DNA of 64,000 nucleotides, taken from NCBI RefSeq assembly GCF_000012725.1, contig NC_007406.1, forward strand, positions 2,384,001 to 2,448,000, given 5' to 3'. The position numbers and the translations under genes are program-made. This DNA comes from Nitrobacter winogradskyi Nb-255. GTDB taxonomy: Bacteria; Pseudomonadota; Alphaproteobacteria; Rhizobiales; Xanthobacteraceae. The notes beneath the pieces were generated by a model that did not search any database, had not been told where the DNA came from, and saw only the letters and a program-made list of their open reading frames with translations. Positions 28,121-37,243 of the stretch are shown here, piece by piece. Position 1 is the stretch's first letter; each line of letters begins with the position of its first letter.

Positions 28121-30199
28121 ATGTCCGCCGCCTTCGTGTCCGGAGCTTATCGCAGAAGCCTGCTTGCTTCCGCCCTCCTCGCCTCGCTGGGATCGATCGG
28201 CCTGAATACGCCCACAAGCGCGCAGCAATCCGCCTCTCCCAACCTGCTGCCTCCGATCCGGATCGCGCCACCCCCGGATCGAGCGATGGCGCCCGCACAC
28301 CGCACGACTTCGCGATCACGCCGTGTCGTCCGCCCCGCTCCCCGGCAAACTCCTGTCGCTGAGACTCATGTTCCGGGCACGATGGGTTCGACCGTAGTCA
28401 GCCCCACGGGAGTGGTGACGCCCGCGGGCCAGCTGGCCAGCTCCATCACCGTCGTCACCGAGCAGGATATCCAGACCCAGCAACACCGCAGCGTTCCGGA
28501 TATCCTCAGGACGGCTCCCGGCCTGAATGTGGTGCAAGCCGGCGGACCTGGCGCCCAGACCTCGATCTTCATGCGAGGCACGAACGCCAACCACACCAAG
28601 GTGATGCTCGACGGAATCGACATCGGCGATCCCGCCAACTCGAATGGCGCGTTCGACTATGCGCACCTTCTCACGGCGGACATCCAGCAGATGGAAATCC
28701 TCCGGGGCCCGCAGAGCGGACTCTACGGCTCCGACGCGATCGGCGGCGTCATCTCCATCATCACGAAAAAGGGCGAAGGTCCGGCGCGGGTCACCGGCTC
28801 ACTCGAGTCCGGCTCGTTCAAAACCTTCAACCAGACGCTCGGACTGAGCGGCGCCGAACGGAACTTCAACTACGCGGTCAACGTCGCCCATCTCCATGCC
28901 GGAGACGTTCCGGTCACGCCGCCCGAGCTTCTGCCGCCGGGGCGGCAGGCGATCGGCAACAACTATGACAACATGACTTACTCGACCAAGCTCGGAGTCG
29001 ATCTCAATGAGTATCTGACCGTCAATTCGGTGGTCCGCTATACCGACTCGACGCTGCTGTTCACGGGCGACGGCGGATTTCCAAGCACTCCCAACGCCAG
29101 CCAGAGCACGCACGCCGTCCAGCAACTCTTCAACCGTCAGGAGGCCGTGTGGTCGCTGTTCGACGGACGCGTCCAGAGCTTCTTCGGTCTCAATTTCACG
29201 AACAGCAGAGCCTATGACGTGGGTCCGGGCGACCCGGCCGCGACGATCACCACGGGAGAACGCCTCAAATTCGACTGGCGCACCGTGACCGAGATTACGC
29301 GAGACAACCATCTGATCGTCGGCGCCGAGCATCAGACCGATCGCATGGACACCGCCGATTTTGCCGCCAGGAACGGCAACAAGGCAGGTTTCGTGCAGTT
29401 GCAATCGGCTTTCGCGGACCGCTTTTTCCTGGTGGCCAATGTCCGCCAGGATTCCAACGACCTGTTCGGCGGCCGCATGACTTACCGGATTGCGCCGGCG
29501 GTCATTGTTCCCGTTACCGAAACCAAGCTGAAAGCAAGCTACGGCACGGGATTCAAGGCGCCCTCGCTGAGCCAGTTGTTCCGGGATTATCCGACCTTCA
29601 ATTTCTTCGCCAATCCCAACCTGCAACCGGAAGACAGCCGGGGCTTCGACGCCGGTTTCGAGCAACCTTTGTTCAACGACCGCGTGCGTTTCGGCTCGAC
29701 CTACTTCCGAAACGACATCACCAACCTGATCGACTACAATTCCACGTTCACCTCACTGGTGAACGTGAACAGCGCGACGACCGAGGGCACCGAGACTTTC
29801 GTCGCGGCGCAGATCACCGAACGTTTCGGAATCCGCGCGGATTACACCTTCATCCGCGCCGTCAATGCCGCCACCGGCATGCAACTGCTGCGCCGGCCCA
29901 AGGAGAAATGGAGCGCAACCGCGACCTGGCTTCCGCTTGATGCGTTGACGTTGTCGGCAACTTTGGTCCGGGTCAACGACTGGCTCGATGTCACCCGCGA
30001 CGGGATGGCATCCGGAATCACGGTGCCCGGCTATACGCTGGTGAACTTGCGCGGCGACTACGCACTCAGCGACCAGGTCAAGGTATTCGGACGGATCGAT
30101 AATCTCCTGGACTTCCGCTACCAGAATCCGACCGGATTCCTCGCGCCGGGCCTCGCGGTTTTCGGCGGCATCCGGGTGGCCAGTTACGGAGTGCGATAG
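28121..30199 (+). CDS. btuB: TonB-dependent vitamin B12 receptor BtuB
   Basis: This 692-residue outer membrane receptor has a signal peptide, a Pro-rich N-terminal stretch, and a plug domain with SITVVTEQDIQTQ, RSVPDILRTAPGLNV, LDGIDIGDPANSNG and QMEILRGPQSGLYGSDAIGGVI. A long beta-barrel follows, ending FGGIRVASYGVR. It imports cobalamin across the outer membrane using TonB energy. The upstream B12 riboswitch supports the ligand. ATG 28121 was chosen over a GTG ten codons upstream because of the signal peptide and the GAGG site. Confidence 0.92.
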   Translation: MSAAFVSGAYRRSLLASALLASLGSIGLNTPTSAQQSASPNLLPPIRIAPPPDRAMAPAHRTTSRSRRVVRPAPRQTPVAETHVPGTMGSTVVSPTGVVTPAGQLASSITVVTEQDIQTQQHRSVPDILRTAPGLNVVQAGGPGAQTSIFMRGTNANHTKVMLDGIDIGDPANSNGAFDYAHLLTADIQQMEILRGPQSGLYGSDAIGGVISIITKKGEGPARVTGSLESGSFKTFNQTLGLSGAERNFNYAVNVAHLHAGDVPVTPPELLPPGRQAIGNNYDNMTYSTKLGVDLNEYLTVNSVVRYTDSTLLFTGDGGFPSTPNASQSTHAVQQLFNRQEAVWSLFDGRVQSFFGLNFTNSRAYDVGPGDPAATITTGERLKFDWRTVTEITRDNHLIVGAEHQTDRMDTADFAARNGNKAGFVQLQSAFADRFFLVANVRQDSNDLFGGRMTYRIAPAVIVPVTETKLKASYGTGFKAPSLSQLFRDYPTFNFFANPNLQPEDSRGFDAGFEQPLFNDRVRFGSTYFRNDITNLIDYNSTFTSLVNVNSATTEGTETFVAAQITERFGIRADYTFIRAVNAATGMQLLRRPKEKWSATATWLPLDALTLSATLVRVNDWLDVTRDGMASGITVPGYTLVNLRGDYALSDQVKVFGRIDNLLDFRYQNPTGFLAPGLAVFGGIRVASYGVR

Positions 30200-30211
30200 C
30201 GCTCGAAGGCC

Positions 30212-30385
30212 GCTAGAGCATTTTCCGGCGAAGTGGAAACCGGTTCGCGTGAAGAAAACGCGTCAAAACAACAATCTAGAGCTTCGCTTCTGATTCAATC
30301 AGAAGCGAAAAGGCTCTAGAGCCAAATCCCGAAAGCCTGCTTCCTCTTTATGCTGGCGCCGACCCTTCGGGTCGGGATCATGCCC
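30212..30385 (+). repeat. Double-hairpin repeat plus CTTCGGGTCGGG element
   Basis: The two-hairpin unit is at 30212-30320, with TTCTGATTCAATCAGAA in its 3' hairpin. It is followed by a GACCCTTCGGGTCGGGATCATGC element (near 30351-30380) also found at about 36217-36240 and, inverted, near 53877-53905. The end touches the stop of the next minus-strand gene. Confidence 0.8.
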
Positions 30386-30996
30386 TAATTGATCGGCCGC
30401 CCGGTCAAGGCAGAAAGCTCGCGCACGAGGCGGTCCGACATCTGTCCGGTCACCGGCATCCGGCGCGCCTGCTCGAATTTCCGGATCGCGGCCTGGGTTT
30501 CGGTCCCGACCGTTCCTGTCGGCTTCAATTGACCAAAGCCATATTCCGTCAACGCCCGCTGCACGGCGGCGATGCGGCGATTCGCATTGATGATGTCGGC
30601 AACGGGATCGCTATGCGGCCCGGCCTGTTGGACGGGATTGCCGGGCGCATTCGCCGCTCTCGCGCGCGGTTCGGCCCGTCCCGTCTCATCCGCCTCGACC
30701 GGGCGAGGCCGCGGCAACGGATTGCCCTGCTGCACCGCGTTGCCCTGCCGCGCCGGAGAAATCGTAACAGCCGATCCGAATATCGGCGACGGATGATGGC
30801 CGGCCTGCATGAACATGGCGTTGGCGATGATCGCGCCGGCGGCGGCAAAAGCCATGCCCCCCGCGACCAGATCTTTCGGGCTGTGCATGAGGATGCGCAT
30901 CGCCAGACCACGCTCCTCGTCAGCCCCGCTCTTTCCGGTCGCCACGCCGCGACGGCGTGGCCGCATCCCATCCTCTCCAACAACTTTTCTAGGCAC
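30385..30996 (-). CDS. Membrane-anchored peptidoglycan-binding domain protein
   Basis: This 203-residue protein has a positively charged N-terminus, one membrane helix (about residues 45-65), a Pro/Arg-rich linker, and a C-terminal PG_binding_1-like domain with VQRALTEYGFGQLKPTGTVGTETQAAI. It probably contacts the cell wall. Its ATG overlaps the end of the upstream histidine kinase gene by 8 bp, so the two are likely coupled. A later Met at residue 33 is an alternative start. Role is not known. Confidence 0.7.
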   Translation of the reverse strand: MPRKVVGEDGMRPRRRGVATGKSGADEERGLAMRILMHSPKDLVAGGMAFAAAGAIIANAMFMQAGHHPSPIFGSAVTISPARQGNAVQQGNPLPRPRPVEADETGRAEPRARAANAPGNPVQQAGPHSDPVADIINANRRIAAVQRALTEYGFGQLKPTGTVGTETQAAIRKFEQARRMPVTGQMSDRLVRELSALTGRPIN

Positions 30997-32815
30997 TCTT
31001 CCTCACCCGATAACCCTGGTCCTGCTTGCCGGAGCGGGAGGCCGGCGTCAGCGTGGCGATGTTGTTCGATGGCGGCTCCGCGGCGGGCATGAGCGTCAGC
31101 GGCAACATCACGGTGACCGTGGTCCCCTCTTCCACCTTGCTCTGCACGTCGATCTCGCCCCCATGCAACCCGACGAGACTCTTGACGATCGACAGCCCGA
31201 GCCCGGTCCCTTCATGGCGGCGCTGGTAGGTTTTTCCAGCCTGGAAGAAAGGGTCGCCGATCCGCTTGAGATCTTCCTGCGCGATGCCGACGCCGTTGTC
31301 CACCACGCGCAGCACCATGCGCGCTCCCTCGACGCGGGCCGAGATCGTGACGCGGCCGCCACGCTCGGTGAACTTGATCGCGTTCGACACCAGATTCAGA
31401 ACGATCTGCCGGAACGCGCGCGGATCGCCGACCATCTGCGGCAGATTCTCCGGAACACGCGTGACCAGTTCGATGTCGTTGTCGCGCGCCTTGAGCGCGA
31501 GCAGATTGCTGCCGCTGAGCAGCACCTCGCGCGGCGCGAACGGCTCGGGCAATATCTCGAAGCTTCCGGATTCCATTTTCGACATGTCGAGAATGCTGTT
31601 GACCACCGATAGCAGATGCTGGCCGGAATCGTTGATGAGCTGGGCATACTCCTTGCGGCGCGTTGCATCGAGCGGCAGGGTCGCCTCCTGGACGATCATG
31701 TCCGAAAATCCGATGATCGCATTGAGAGGCGTGCGCAGTTCGTGGCTCATGGTCGCGAGAAATCGCGTCTTGGCGGCGTCAGCGCGCTCGGCCGCGGTTC
31801 GCGCCAGATCCAGCGCGTGCTCCTGCTGCTTCCTGTCGGTAACGTCCCGCATCACCGCGACGACTTCGGGTTCGGCCGGAGAGGACGGCTCAAGCGGCTG
31901 ACACCGCATCTCCACCCATATGAAATTCCCGGAAGGGTGCCCCTCGAATTCTGCATCGGACGCGGCGTCGCGCCTGAGCCTGAATTCGACGCTCTGCGCG
32001 CCCTTGCCGAGCGCAGCCGCCGCGAGCGCGGTGAGATAGGCCGGACGATCGGCGACATGGACCCGGTCGAACAGACCATGGCCCTGCAACTCCGATACTG
32101 GCACGCCGAGCAGAGATTCCGCGGCCGGCGAAATGAACTGCACGGCTCCGTTGCGCCTGTGACGCGAAATCACGTCGCACATGTGGCGCGCCAGCAGGCG
32201 ATAGCGGTTTTCCTCGACGTTCAGCATCGAGGCGCTGGTGCGCATCAAGGTCTCGCTGCCGAACGCGACGCCCGCAGCATAGATCAGGGCGGACGCAACG
32301 CCGAACATCATGAAACCGCCATGCGCCGCAACGCCGGCATCGGGCGGCGGAACATCGAGATAACTCATCGCCATCAGCGCGAGCAGGCACGCCGCCGCAA
32401 GCATCGAGGCGAAAGCGACCACGCGGCGGGACGCGGACAGCGCCGCCTCCAGTGGAATCACGACGAGCCACACGGTAGCGAAGGATCCAATCCCGCCGGT
32501 CGGAATCGCAATCATCATGACGAGACCGGCGAGCGCGATCGACGACAGCATGTGCGCGGTTTCGTAGCGGCCGGTCCGCGACAAAAAGTAGGACAGCAGA
32601 ATCGGCACCACGAGCCAGGCGAACGCCGCCACCTCCAGCGCCGTCGGCGCACCGCGGATAGCCAGATATATCGGAAACGCCGCGAGCGCGGCCAGGCTCA
32701 CGAGCAGCCGCGGCGCCATGAAAGTTCGATGCCGCGTCCGCGTCAACGCGTCGTATCGCGCCGACGGATGCAGCAACGCGTCGAGACGGTCCTTGATGAT
32801 GCTCAATGCGGTCAC
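30989..32815 (-). CDS. PAS-domain sensor histidine kinase
   Basis: This 608-residue membrane sensor has about six N-terminal membrane helices (residues 30-190). A PAS domain follows (about 210-330, ARHMCDVISRHRRNGAVQFIS). The HisKA domain carries the H-box FLATMSHELRTPLNAIIGF. An HATPase domain has NLVSNAIKF, VDNGVGIA and GTGLGLSIV motifs. No receiver domain is attached and no response regulator gene is adjacent, so its partner is unknown. Signal is unknown. It is coupled to a peptidoglycan-binding protein gene, which hints at a cell-envelope input. Confidence 0.9.
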   Translation of the reverse strand: MTALSIIKDRLDALLHPSARYDALTRTRHRTFMAPRLLVSLAALAAFPIYLAIRGAPTALEVAAFAWLVVPILLSYFLSRTGRYETAHMLSSIALAGLVMMIAIPTGGIGSFATVWLVVIPLEAALSASRRVVAFASMLAAACLLALMAMSYLDVPPPDAGVAAHGGFMMFGVASALIYAAGVAFGSETLMRTSASMLNVEENRYRLLARHMCDVISRHRRNGAVQFISPAAESLLGVPVSELQGHGLFDRVHVADRPAYLTALAAAALGKGAQSVEFRLRRDAASDAEFEGHPSGNFIWVEMRCQPLEPSSPAEPEVVAVMRDVTDRKQQEHALDLARTAAERADAAKTRFLATMSHELRTPLNAIIGFSDMIVQEATLPLDATRRKEYAQLINDSGQHLLSVVNSILDMSKMESGSFEILPEPFAPREVLLSGSNLLALKARDNDIELVTRVPENLPQMVGDPRAFRQIVLNLVSNAIKFTERGGRVTISARVEGARMVLRVVDNGVGIAQEDLKRIGDPFFQAGKTYQRRHEGTGLGLSIVKSLVGLHGGEIDVQSKVEEGTTVTVMLPLTLMPAAEPPSNNIATLTPASRSGKQDQGYRVRKSA

Positions 32816-33237
32816 GTCGCCTGCGCTTCAGCTTACGTCGCACTCGACGTGCCGGAACGCCCCCATTTTGTGGGTCCAACGTGTCAGAGCGAACTTAAGC
32901 GAACGCTAAGGCGCACCTCGCTTCGTCACGAAACGGCACACGCGGATGGCTCTTTATCGCCTCGCAACGCCTTCTTCGGCGCGGATGGTGAACGCAAGGT
33001 TTCCATCACCGCATAGGATGATGTCGACCACCAGCGACGCCGCAGGGCGCGAGCGCCGGCGCGAACACGCATCAAGCAAAAATTTACGCCGAATCGAATT
33101 CGAGCGCCGTTTACAGGATTTTGTTGGGTCCCACGGCGGCGGACAAACGGGGGATTCAGGACCATTTGATACGAAAGGGAACAGATTGCGAAATTCAACG
33201 CAACGCGACGAAGATCAAAGACGCATGGGGACGCGAC
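32816..33237. other. Intergenic region without a supported gene
   Basis: This is about 420 bp between the divergent histidine kinase and DUF5330 genes. I see no convincing gene or strong motif. Both promoters probably lie here. Confidence 0.5.
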
Positions 33238-33654
33238 ATGTTTTTCCTGCTTCGCATGGCATTCTGGCTCGGGCTGGTGCTCGTGCTGCTGCCGAGGGAT
33301 GAGGCGCCCGAGGCCAACAAGGCTCCCCGGATCGGAGCTTCCGAGGCTGTCTCGGCCGCCACGGCTGCCGTATCGGACATGACTCAATTCTGCACGCGGC
33401 AGCCCGCCGCCTGCGAAGTCGGCGGCCAGGCGGCGGCCGTCATCGGCCAGCGCGCGCAAGACGGCGCGAAAAAGCTCTACCGGATCATCACCGACAAGCG
33501 CCCTCCCGATCATACGGGGTCGATCGACACCGTCCCGGCCGTCGAAACGGCGGCTTCCGGCGACGCGCAGCATGATACCCTGACGCCGGAGGATCTGCAG
33601 GCGGAATGGCGTCTCGCCGCTCCGAACGCCGTTCCGAGGGAACAAATCCCGTAG
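33238..33654 (+). CDS. DUF5330 family protein
   Basis: This 138-residue protein starts with a membrane helix (MFFLLRMAFWLGLVLVLLPR), then a middle region with two cysteines (TQFCTRQPAACEVGG), and a Pro/Thr-rich C-terminal half. This matches DUF5330 of Rhizobiales. Function is unknown. GGGG lies 8-11 bp before the ATG at 33238. The frame is open upstream, but that part has no family similarity that I recognise. SufE follows 75 bp later on the same strand. Confidence 0.75.
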   Translation: MFFLLRMAFWLGLVLVLLPRDEAPEANKAPRIGASEAVSAATAAVSDMTQFCTRQPAACEVGGQAAAVIGQRAQDGAKKLYRIITDKRPPDHTGSIDTVPAVETAASGDAQHDTLTPEDLQAEWRLAAPNAVPREQIP

Positions 33655-33729
33655 ATCCGGGACCCGTATCGATTTTATGCGTCCTTGGCCCTATATTGGC
33701 CCGGTGGGACACACTATACACGGGCCGTG

Positions 33730-34158
33730 ATGACGATCGACGAGATCAGGGACAACTTTGAACTCCTGGAAGAGTGGGACGACCGCTACCGGTACGTCAT
33801 CGAACTCGGGCGCACCCTTGAGCCCATGAGCGAGGCCGAGCACTCCGCGGCCAACAAGGTGCAGGGCTGCGCCAGCCAGGTCTGGCTATCGCTCCGGACC
33901 AGCCGCGGCCCTGACAGCGCCCCGGTGCTGACCTATGTCGGCGACAGTGACGCGCATATCGTGCGAGGGCTGATCGCGATCCTGCTGACGCTTTATTCGG
34001 GCAGGAAACCGCAGGACATTCTGGACACCGACGCCATCGCCGTCTTCGACGAACTCGGCTTCCGCGAGCATCTCACGCCGCAACGTTCCAACGGGCTGCG
34101 CGCCATGGTCGAGCGCATTCGCAGGGACGCGCGCGAAGCGCTGGCCGCCGCGGCCTGA
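33730..34158 (+). CDS. sufE: SufE sulfur-acceptor protein
   Basis: This 142-residue protein has the SufE core: IRDNFELLEEWDDRYRYVIELG, then NKVQGCASQVWL with the active Cys, and IVRGLIAILLTLYSG. SufE accepts persulfide from cysteine desulfurase SufS for Fe-S cluster assembly. No suf genes are adjacent. Start at ATG 33730 matches family length; a longer frame begins at 33685. Confidence 0.93.
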   Translation: MTIDEIRDNFELLEEWDDRYRYVIELGRTLEPMSEAEHSAANKVQGCASQVWLSLRTSRGPDSAPVLTYVGDSDAHIVRGLIAILLTLYSGRKPQDILDTDAIAVFDELGFREHLTPQRSNGLRAMVERIRRDAREALAAAA

Positions 34159-34159
34159 G

Positions 34160-34364
34160 GCATTTTCCGGCGAAGTAGATGACGGGTACCCGTCGCCGCA
34201 AGAAAAGCGGCCGGACAAATTTCCAGAGCACGATCCGATTCAACATGAGCGGATCATGCTCTCGAGTCTGATCCAAACTGCGTTGAACCAGACCCCAAGC
34301 TAATTTTTTAATCGAGCATAATCTTGTCCGAAAACCGGTTTCCACTTCGCTCGAAAACGCTCTA
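34160..34364. repeat. Tandem pair of hairpin repeats interrupted by insertion sequences
   Basis: A forward partial unit (34160-34260, hairpin AGAGCACGATCC...GGATCATGCTCT) is followed by a reverse unit (34262-34364) ending AAACGCTCTA. The CTAG that should close it is where the insertion sequences entered. The other half of the flank resumes at 36211 with CTAGCGCGGCCC. Confidence 0.75.
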
Positions 34365-35203
34365 GGTCACGAACCCATAAACGGGATTCCGTTTGGACGG
34401 GATGCGTGATTCAATCTCCAGAGGTGGGAGGATTGAATGGCACGTTTTGATCTGACGGATTTTGAATGGTCTGTGATCCAGCCGCTGTTGCCGAACAAGT
34501 CGCGCGGCGTTGCACGGGTGGATGATCGGCGGGTGCTGAACGGGATTTTCTGGCGGCTGCGCACCGGTGCGCCGTGGGCGGACATTCCAGCGCGCTACGG
34601 CCCGCACACCACTTGCGTGAACCGCTTCAACCGGTGGCGCAAGGCAGGCGTGTGGGATCGCATTCTGTCGGCTGTTTCAAAGGCTTACGATGGCGACATC
34701 CAAATGATCGATTCGTCGTCGATCCGCGTGCATCAACATGCGGCCAACGGTCAAAAAAACAGACGCGATCCCGTTGCATGGGTCGCTCGCGCGGCGGGCT
34801 GACCACCAAAATCCACGCGCTGGTGGATGCCTGCGGCCTGCCGATCGTCCTCAAGATCACCGAAGGCCAGGCCCATGACGGGCGTAGCGCGCAGGACATG
34901 ATCGACACCGTCGAACGCGGCGACGTGCTGCTGGCCGACCGGGCCTACGACTCCAACGCCCTGCGTCAAACGCTGGCCGCGCGCGGCGCGAGAGCCAATG
35001 TGAAGCCGATGCCAAATCGCGTTGCGGCCTTGCAATTCAACAGACGGCTCTATCGCAAGCGCAATCTGGTCGAACGCTTCTTCAACAAAATCAAGCACTA
35101 TCGCGCCGTCGCCACCAGATATGACAAACGTGACGACAACTTCCTCACCTCCATCAAGCTCGCCTCAATCCGCATCTGGTTGCGATTTAATGAGTCGATG
35201 ACC
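34365..35203 (+). mobile_element. IS5-family (IS427-type) insertion sequence
   Basis: This is an 839-bp element with imperfect inverted ends beginning GGTCA and ending TGACC. It is flanked by a TA duplication (34363-34364 and 35204-35205). It carries a transposase in two overlapping frames. Inserted in the CTAG end of a repeat element. Family assignment rests on protein motifs and frame arrangement. Confidence 0.85.
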
Positions 35204-35206
35204 TAG
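34437..35206 (+). CDS. IS5-type transposase in two frames (programmed -1 frameshift)
   Basis: Frame A (34437-34802) begins MARFDLTDFEWSVIQPLLP and carries the first DDE Asp in QMIDSSSIRVHQHAANGQ. Frame B continues with GGLTTKIHALVDACGLP, LLADRAYDS (second Asp) and RNLVERFFNKIKHYRAVATRYDK (catalytic Glu). The frames join at A_AAA_AAC (34754-34760), a standard -1 slippery heptamer, giving a fusion of about 256 residues. The stop TAG at 35204-35206 uses the target-duplicated TA, so it lies outside the element. The element is probably intact and active or recently so. Confidence 0.88.
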
Positions 35207-36210
35207 GTGTTCAGTCCCGGCATTTGATGGTGCATTATTTTCCGGAGAATGGAAGGATGCGCTATGGGACAGGTTCTTCACGGGAGCGCCACGACGACAG
35301 AGGCAATCCGTCGAGCAATACAAAATAGTGAAGAGAGCCTGAGAGCGCTGTCGAAACGCTACGGGATCAACCAGAAGACCGTCGCAAAATGGAAGAAGCG
35401 GACCTCGGTGGCCGACCTTCCGACGGGACCGAAAGATCCGCGCTCGACGGCGCTCTCATCCGAGGAGGAGGCGATCATCGTCGCCTTCCGCAAGCATACC
35501 CTGTTGCCGCTCGATGATTGCCTCTACGCGCTTCAGCCAACGATCCCGCACCTGTCGCGGTCTTCATTGCATCGCTGCCTGCACCGTCACGGCATCAGTC
35601 GGCTCCCGGAGGTCGAAGGCGACAAGCCGATCAGGAAGACGTTCAGGAGCTACCCGATCGGCTACTTCCACATCGACATCGCCGAGGTGCAGACGGCTGA
35701 GGGCAAGCTGCGCCTGTTCGTGGCCATCGACCGCACTTCGAAGTTCGCCTACGCCGAGCTCCACCAAGAGGCGGGCAAGATGGTCGCGGCTCAGTTCCTG
35801 CGCAACCTCATCGTGGCAGTTCCCTATGCCATCCACACGGTGCTGACGGACAACGGCATCCAGTTCACCAACCACGCCCGTCACAAATATGCGTTCCACC
35901 ACATCTTCGATCGCGTCTGCGACGAGAACGGCATCGAGCACAGGCTCACCAGGATCAACCATCCCTGGACCAACGGACAGGTGGAACGGATGAACCGCAC
36001 CATCAAGGACGCCACCGTCAAGCGCTTCCACTACGACAATCATGACCAACTGCGCCGGCACCTTCAGGACTTCATCAAGGCATACAACTTCGGTCGAAGG
36101 CTGAAGACGCTCAAAGGCCTCACACCCTACGAGTTCATCTGCAAACGATGGACTTCAGAGCCCGATCGATTCATCATCGATCCAATCCATCAAATGCCGG
36201 GACTGAACAC
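35207..36210 (+). mobile_element. IS481-type insertion sequence next to the IS5 element
   Basis: This is a 1004-bp element with perfect 25-bp or longer inverted ends starting GTGTTCAGTCCCGG. It is flanked by CTAG on both sides (35203-35206 and 36211-36214). CTAG is the known preference of IS481. The left CTAG is formed from the last base of the IS5 element, its TA duplication and one base of original flank. Confidence 0.88.
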
Positions 36211-36214
36211 CTAG
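35264..36214 (+). CDS. IS481-type DDE transposase
   Basis: This 316-residue transposase has an N-terminal helix-turn-helix (ALSKRYGINQKTVAKWKKR). The rve-type DDE core follows: YFHIDIAEVQ, FVAIDRTSKF, TVLTDNGIQFT and HPWTNGQVERMNRTIKDATV. The final residues are encoded by the right inverted repeat, and the stop TAG (36212-36214) is in the duplicated CTAG target. The start was set at MGQVLHGS. The protein looks intact. Confidence 0.9.
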   Translation: MGQVLHGSATTTEAIRRAIQNSEESLRALSKRYGINQKTVAKWKKRTSVADLPTGPKDPRSTALSSEEEAIIVAFRKHTLLPLDDCLYALQPTIPHLSRSSLHRCLHRHGISRLPEVEGDKPIRKTFRSYPIGYFHIDIAEVQTAEGKLRLFVAIDRTSKFAYAELHQEAGKMVAAQFLRNLIVAVPYAIHTVLTDNGIQFTNHARHKYAFHHIFDRVCDENGIEHRLTRINHPWTNGQVERMNRTIKDATVKRFHYDNHDQLRRHLQDFIKAYNFGRRLKTLKGLTPYEFICKRWTSEPDRFIIDPIHQMPGLNT

Positions 36215-36241
36215 CGCGGCCCTTCGGGTCGGGATCATGCT

Positions 36242-37234
36242 CTAACCGCTCGTGAATCTTGCATCGCTCGCCAGCCAGGTCCGTACGTGGGCACTCGTTT
36301 CCGCGCGCGCTTGAATACCGTAGTGTCTGGCGAGCCTGTCCAGCGCCAGTTGCAGGACTACTTTCGCCGATCTCGAGGGCCAGCCGCGCTCTCGCTCGAC
36401 ATCCTCAAGTCCGCGAAGAAAGCAGCAGACATCCATCAGCAGGCCGGAAAATTCCGGTCCGCACGCCTCCAGCGCCAGCCGCACCCGTTGCCGCGCCGCG
36501 ACGATCAGATCGGTCATCTCACAGGGGCCGGCCCCAGACCCGCGCGGGCGTCCTCCGGTCGGCGCCGACCAGTTCGAGGTCACCCGCGGCGTGAGATTCC
36601 CACGCGTGAAATCCGCGCGCAGTCTTTCGCCGGCCGCGAACTGATCCCGGCTGATCATGGCGCGTCCGTCGCGGCCCTTGCGGCGCGCGAGCCAGGCGAG
36701 AGGACTCTCGCTGTCATCGACCATCACGGTCGCAACGCCCGCGTCGGTCATGATCTCGCGCTCGGCCAGCGCGAGATGCCGCGCGCGAAACCGGTCCACG
36801 ATTTTCGCCGGCCTGCTCTTGGAGCGGCGCGACGATTGCCGGCTACCGCGATCAGACGCCGGCATCGGACGCTCCTTCGAAGCGGTCATCACAACCGCGC
36901 ACATCGCCTCAAGCGCCGCGAGCCGGCGATCAAGTCCGGCGTCGTCGCGACTGTCTTCGACGACGCGGCAAGCATGAGAGACCGTGGTGCGATCGCGATC
37001 AAAGGCACGGCCGATCGCCTCGAAACTCAGCGCGAAACCAACGTGCGCCAGATACATCGCGACCTGCCGGGCATATGCGGCGCGCGGCGCGCCGCGGGTC
37101 GGCGCTATCACCGCGGCAGCATCGAGTTCGAACTCTTCAGCGACCAGTCGCGCGATAGCGTGACAAATTCGCGTCGCCGAAGTTGGCGACGGTCGAACGG
37201 ACGCGGGTGAAGTGGATGGATGGATCAGAAGCAT
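36242..37234 (-). CDS. DnaA-domain-IV-like HTH fused to DUF6456
   Basis: This is a 330-residue protein. Residues about 20-105 resemble the DNA-binding domain IV of DnaA, with ARQVAMYLAHVGFALSFEAIGRAFDRDRTTVSHACR matching the DnaA signature. A basic Ser/Arg linker (about 120-145) is followed by a C-terminal DUF6456 region with SPLAWLARRKGRDGRAMIS..QFAAGERLRADF. No AAA+ ATPase domain is present, so it is not a replication initiator. It may compete for DnaA boxes or regulate genes. GAGGGG precedes the ATG and overlaps a 9-bp inverted repeat. Confidence 0.8.
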   Translation of the reverse strand: MLLIHPSTSPASVRPSPTSATRICHAIARLVAEEFELDAAAVIAPTRGAPRAAYARQVAMYLAHVGFALSFEAIGRAFDRDRTTVSHACRVVEDSRDDAGLDRRLAALEAMCAVVMTASKERPMPASDRGSRQSSRRSKSRPAKIVDRFRARHLALAEREIMTDAGVATVMVDDSESPLAWLARRKGRDGRAMISRDQFAAGERLRADFTRGNLTPRVTSNWSAPTGGRPRGSGAGPCEMTDLIVAARQRVRLALEACGPEFSGLLMDVCCFLRGLEDVERERGWPSRSAKVVLQLALDRLARHYGIQARAETSAHVRTWLASDARFTSG

Positions 37235-37243
37235 TGAGCGGCC

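Noticed and set aside
32926..33645. Minus-strand 239-codon frame in the region before and across DUF5330
   Set aside because: Overlaps the DUF5330 gene; no domain and poor start.
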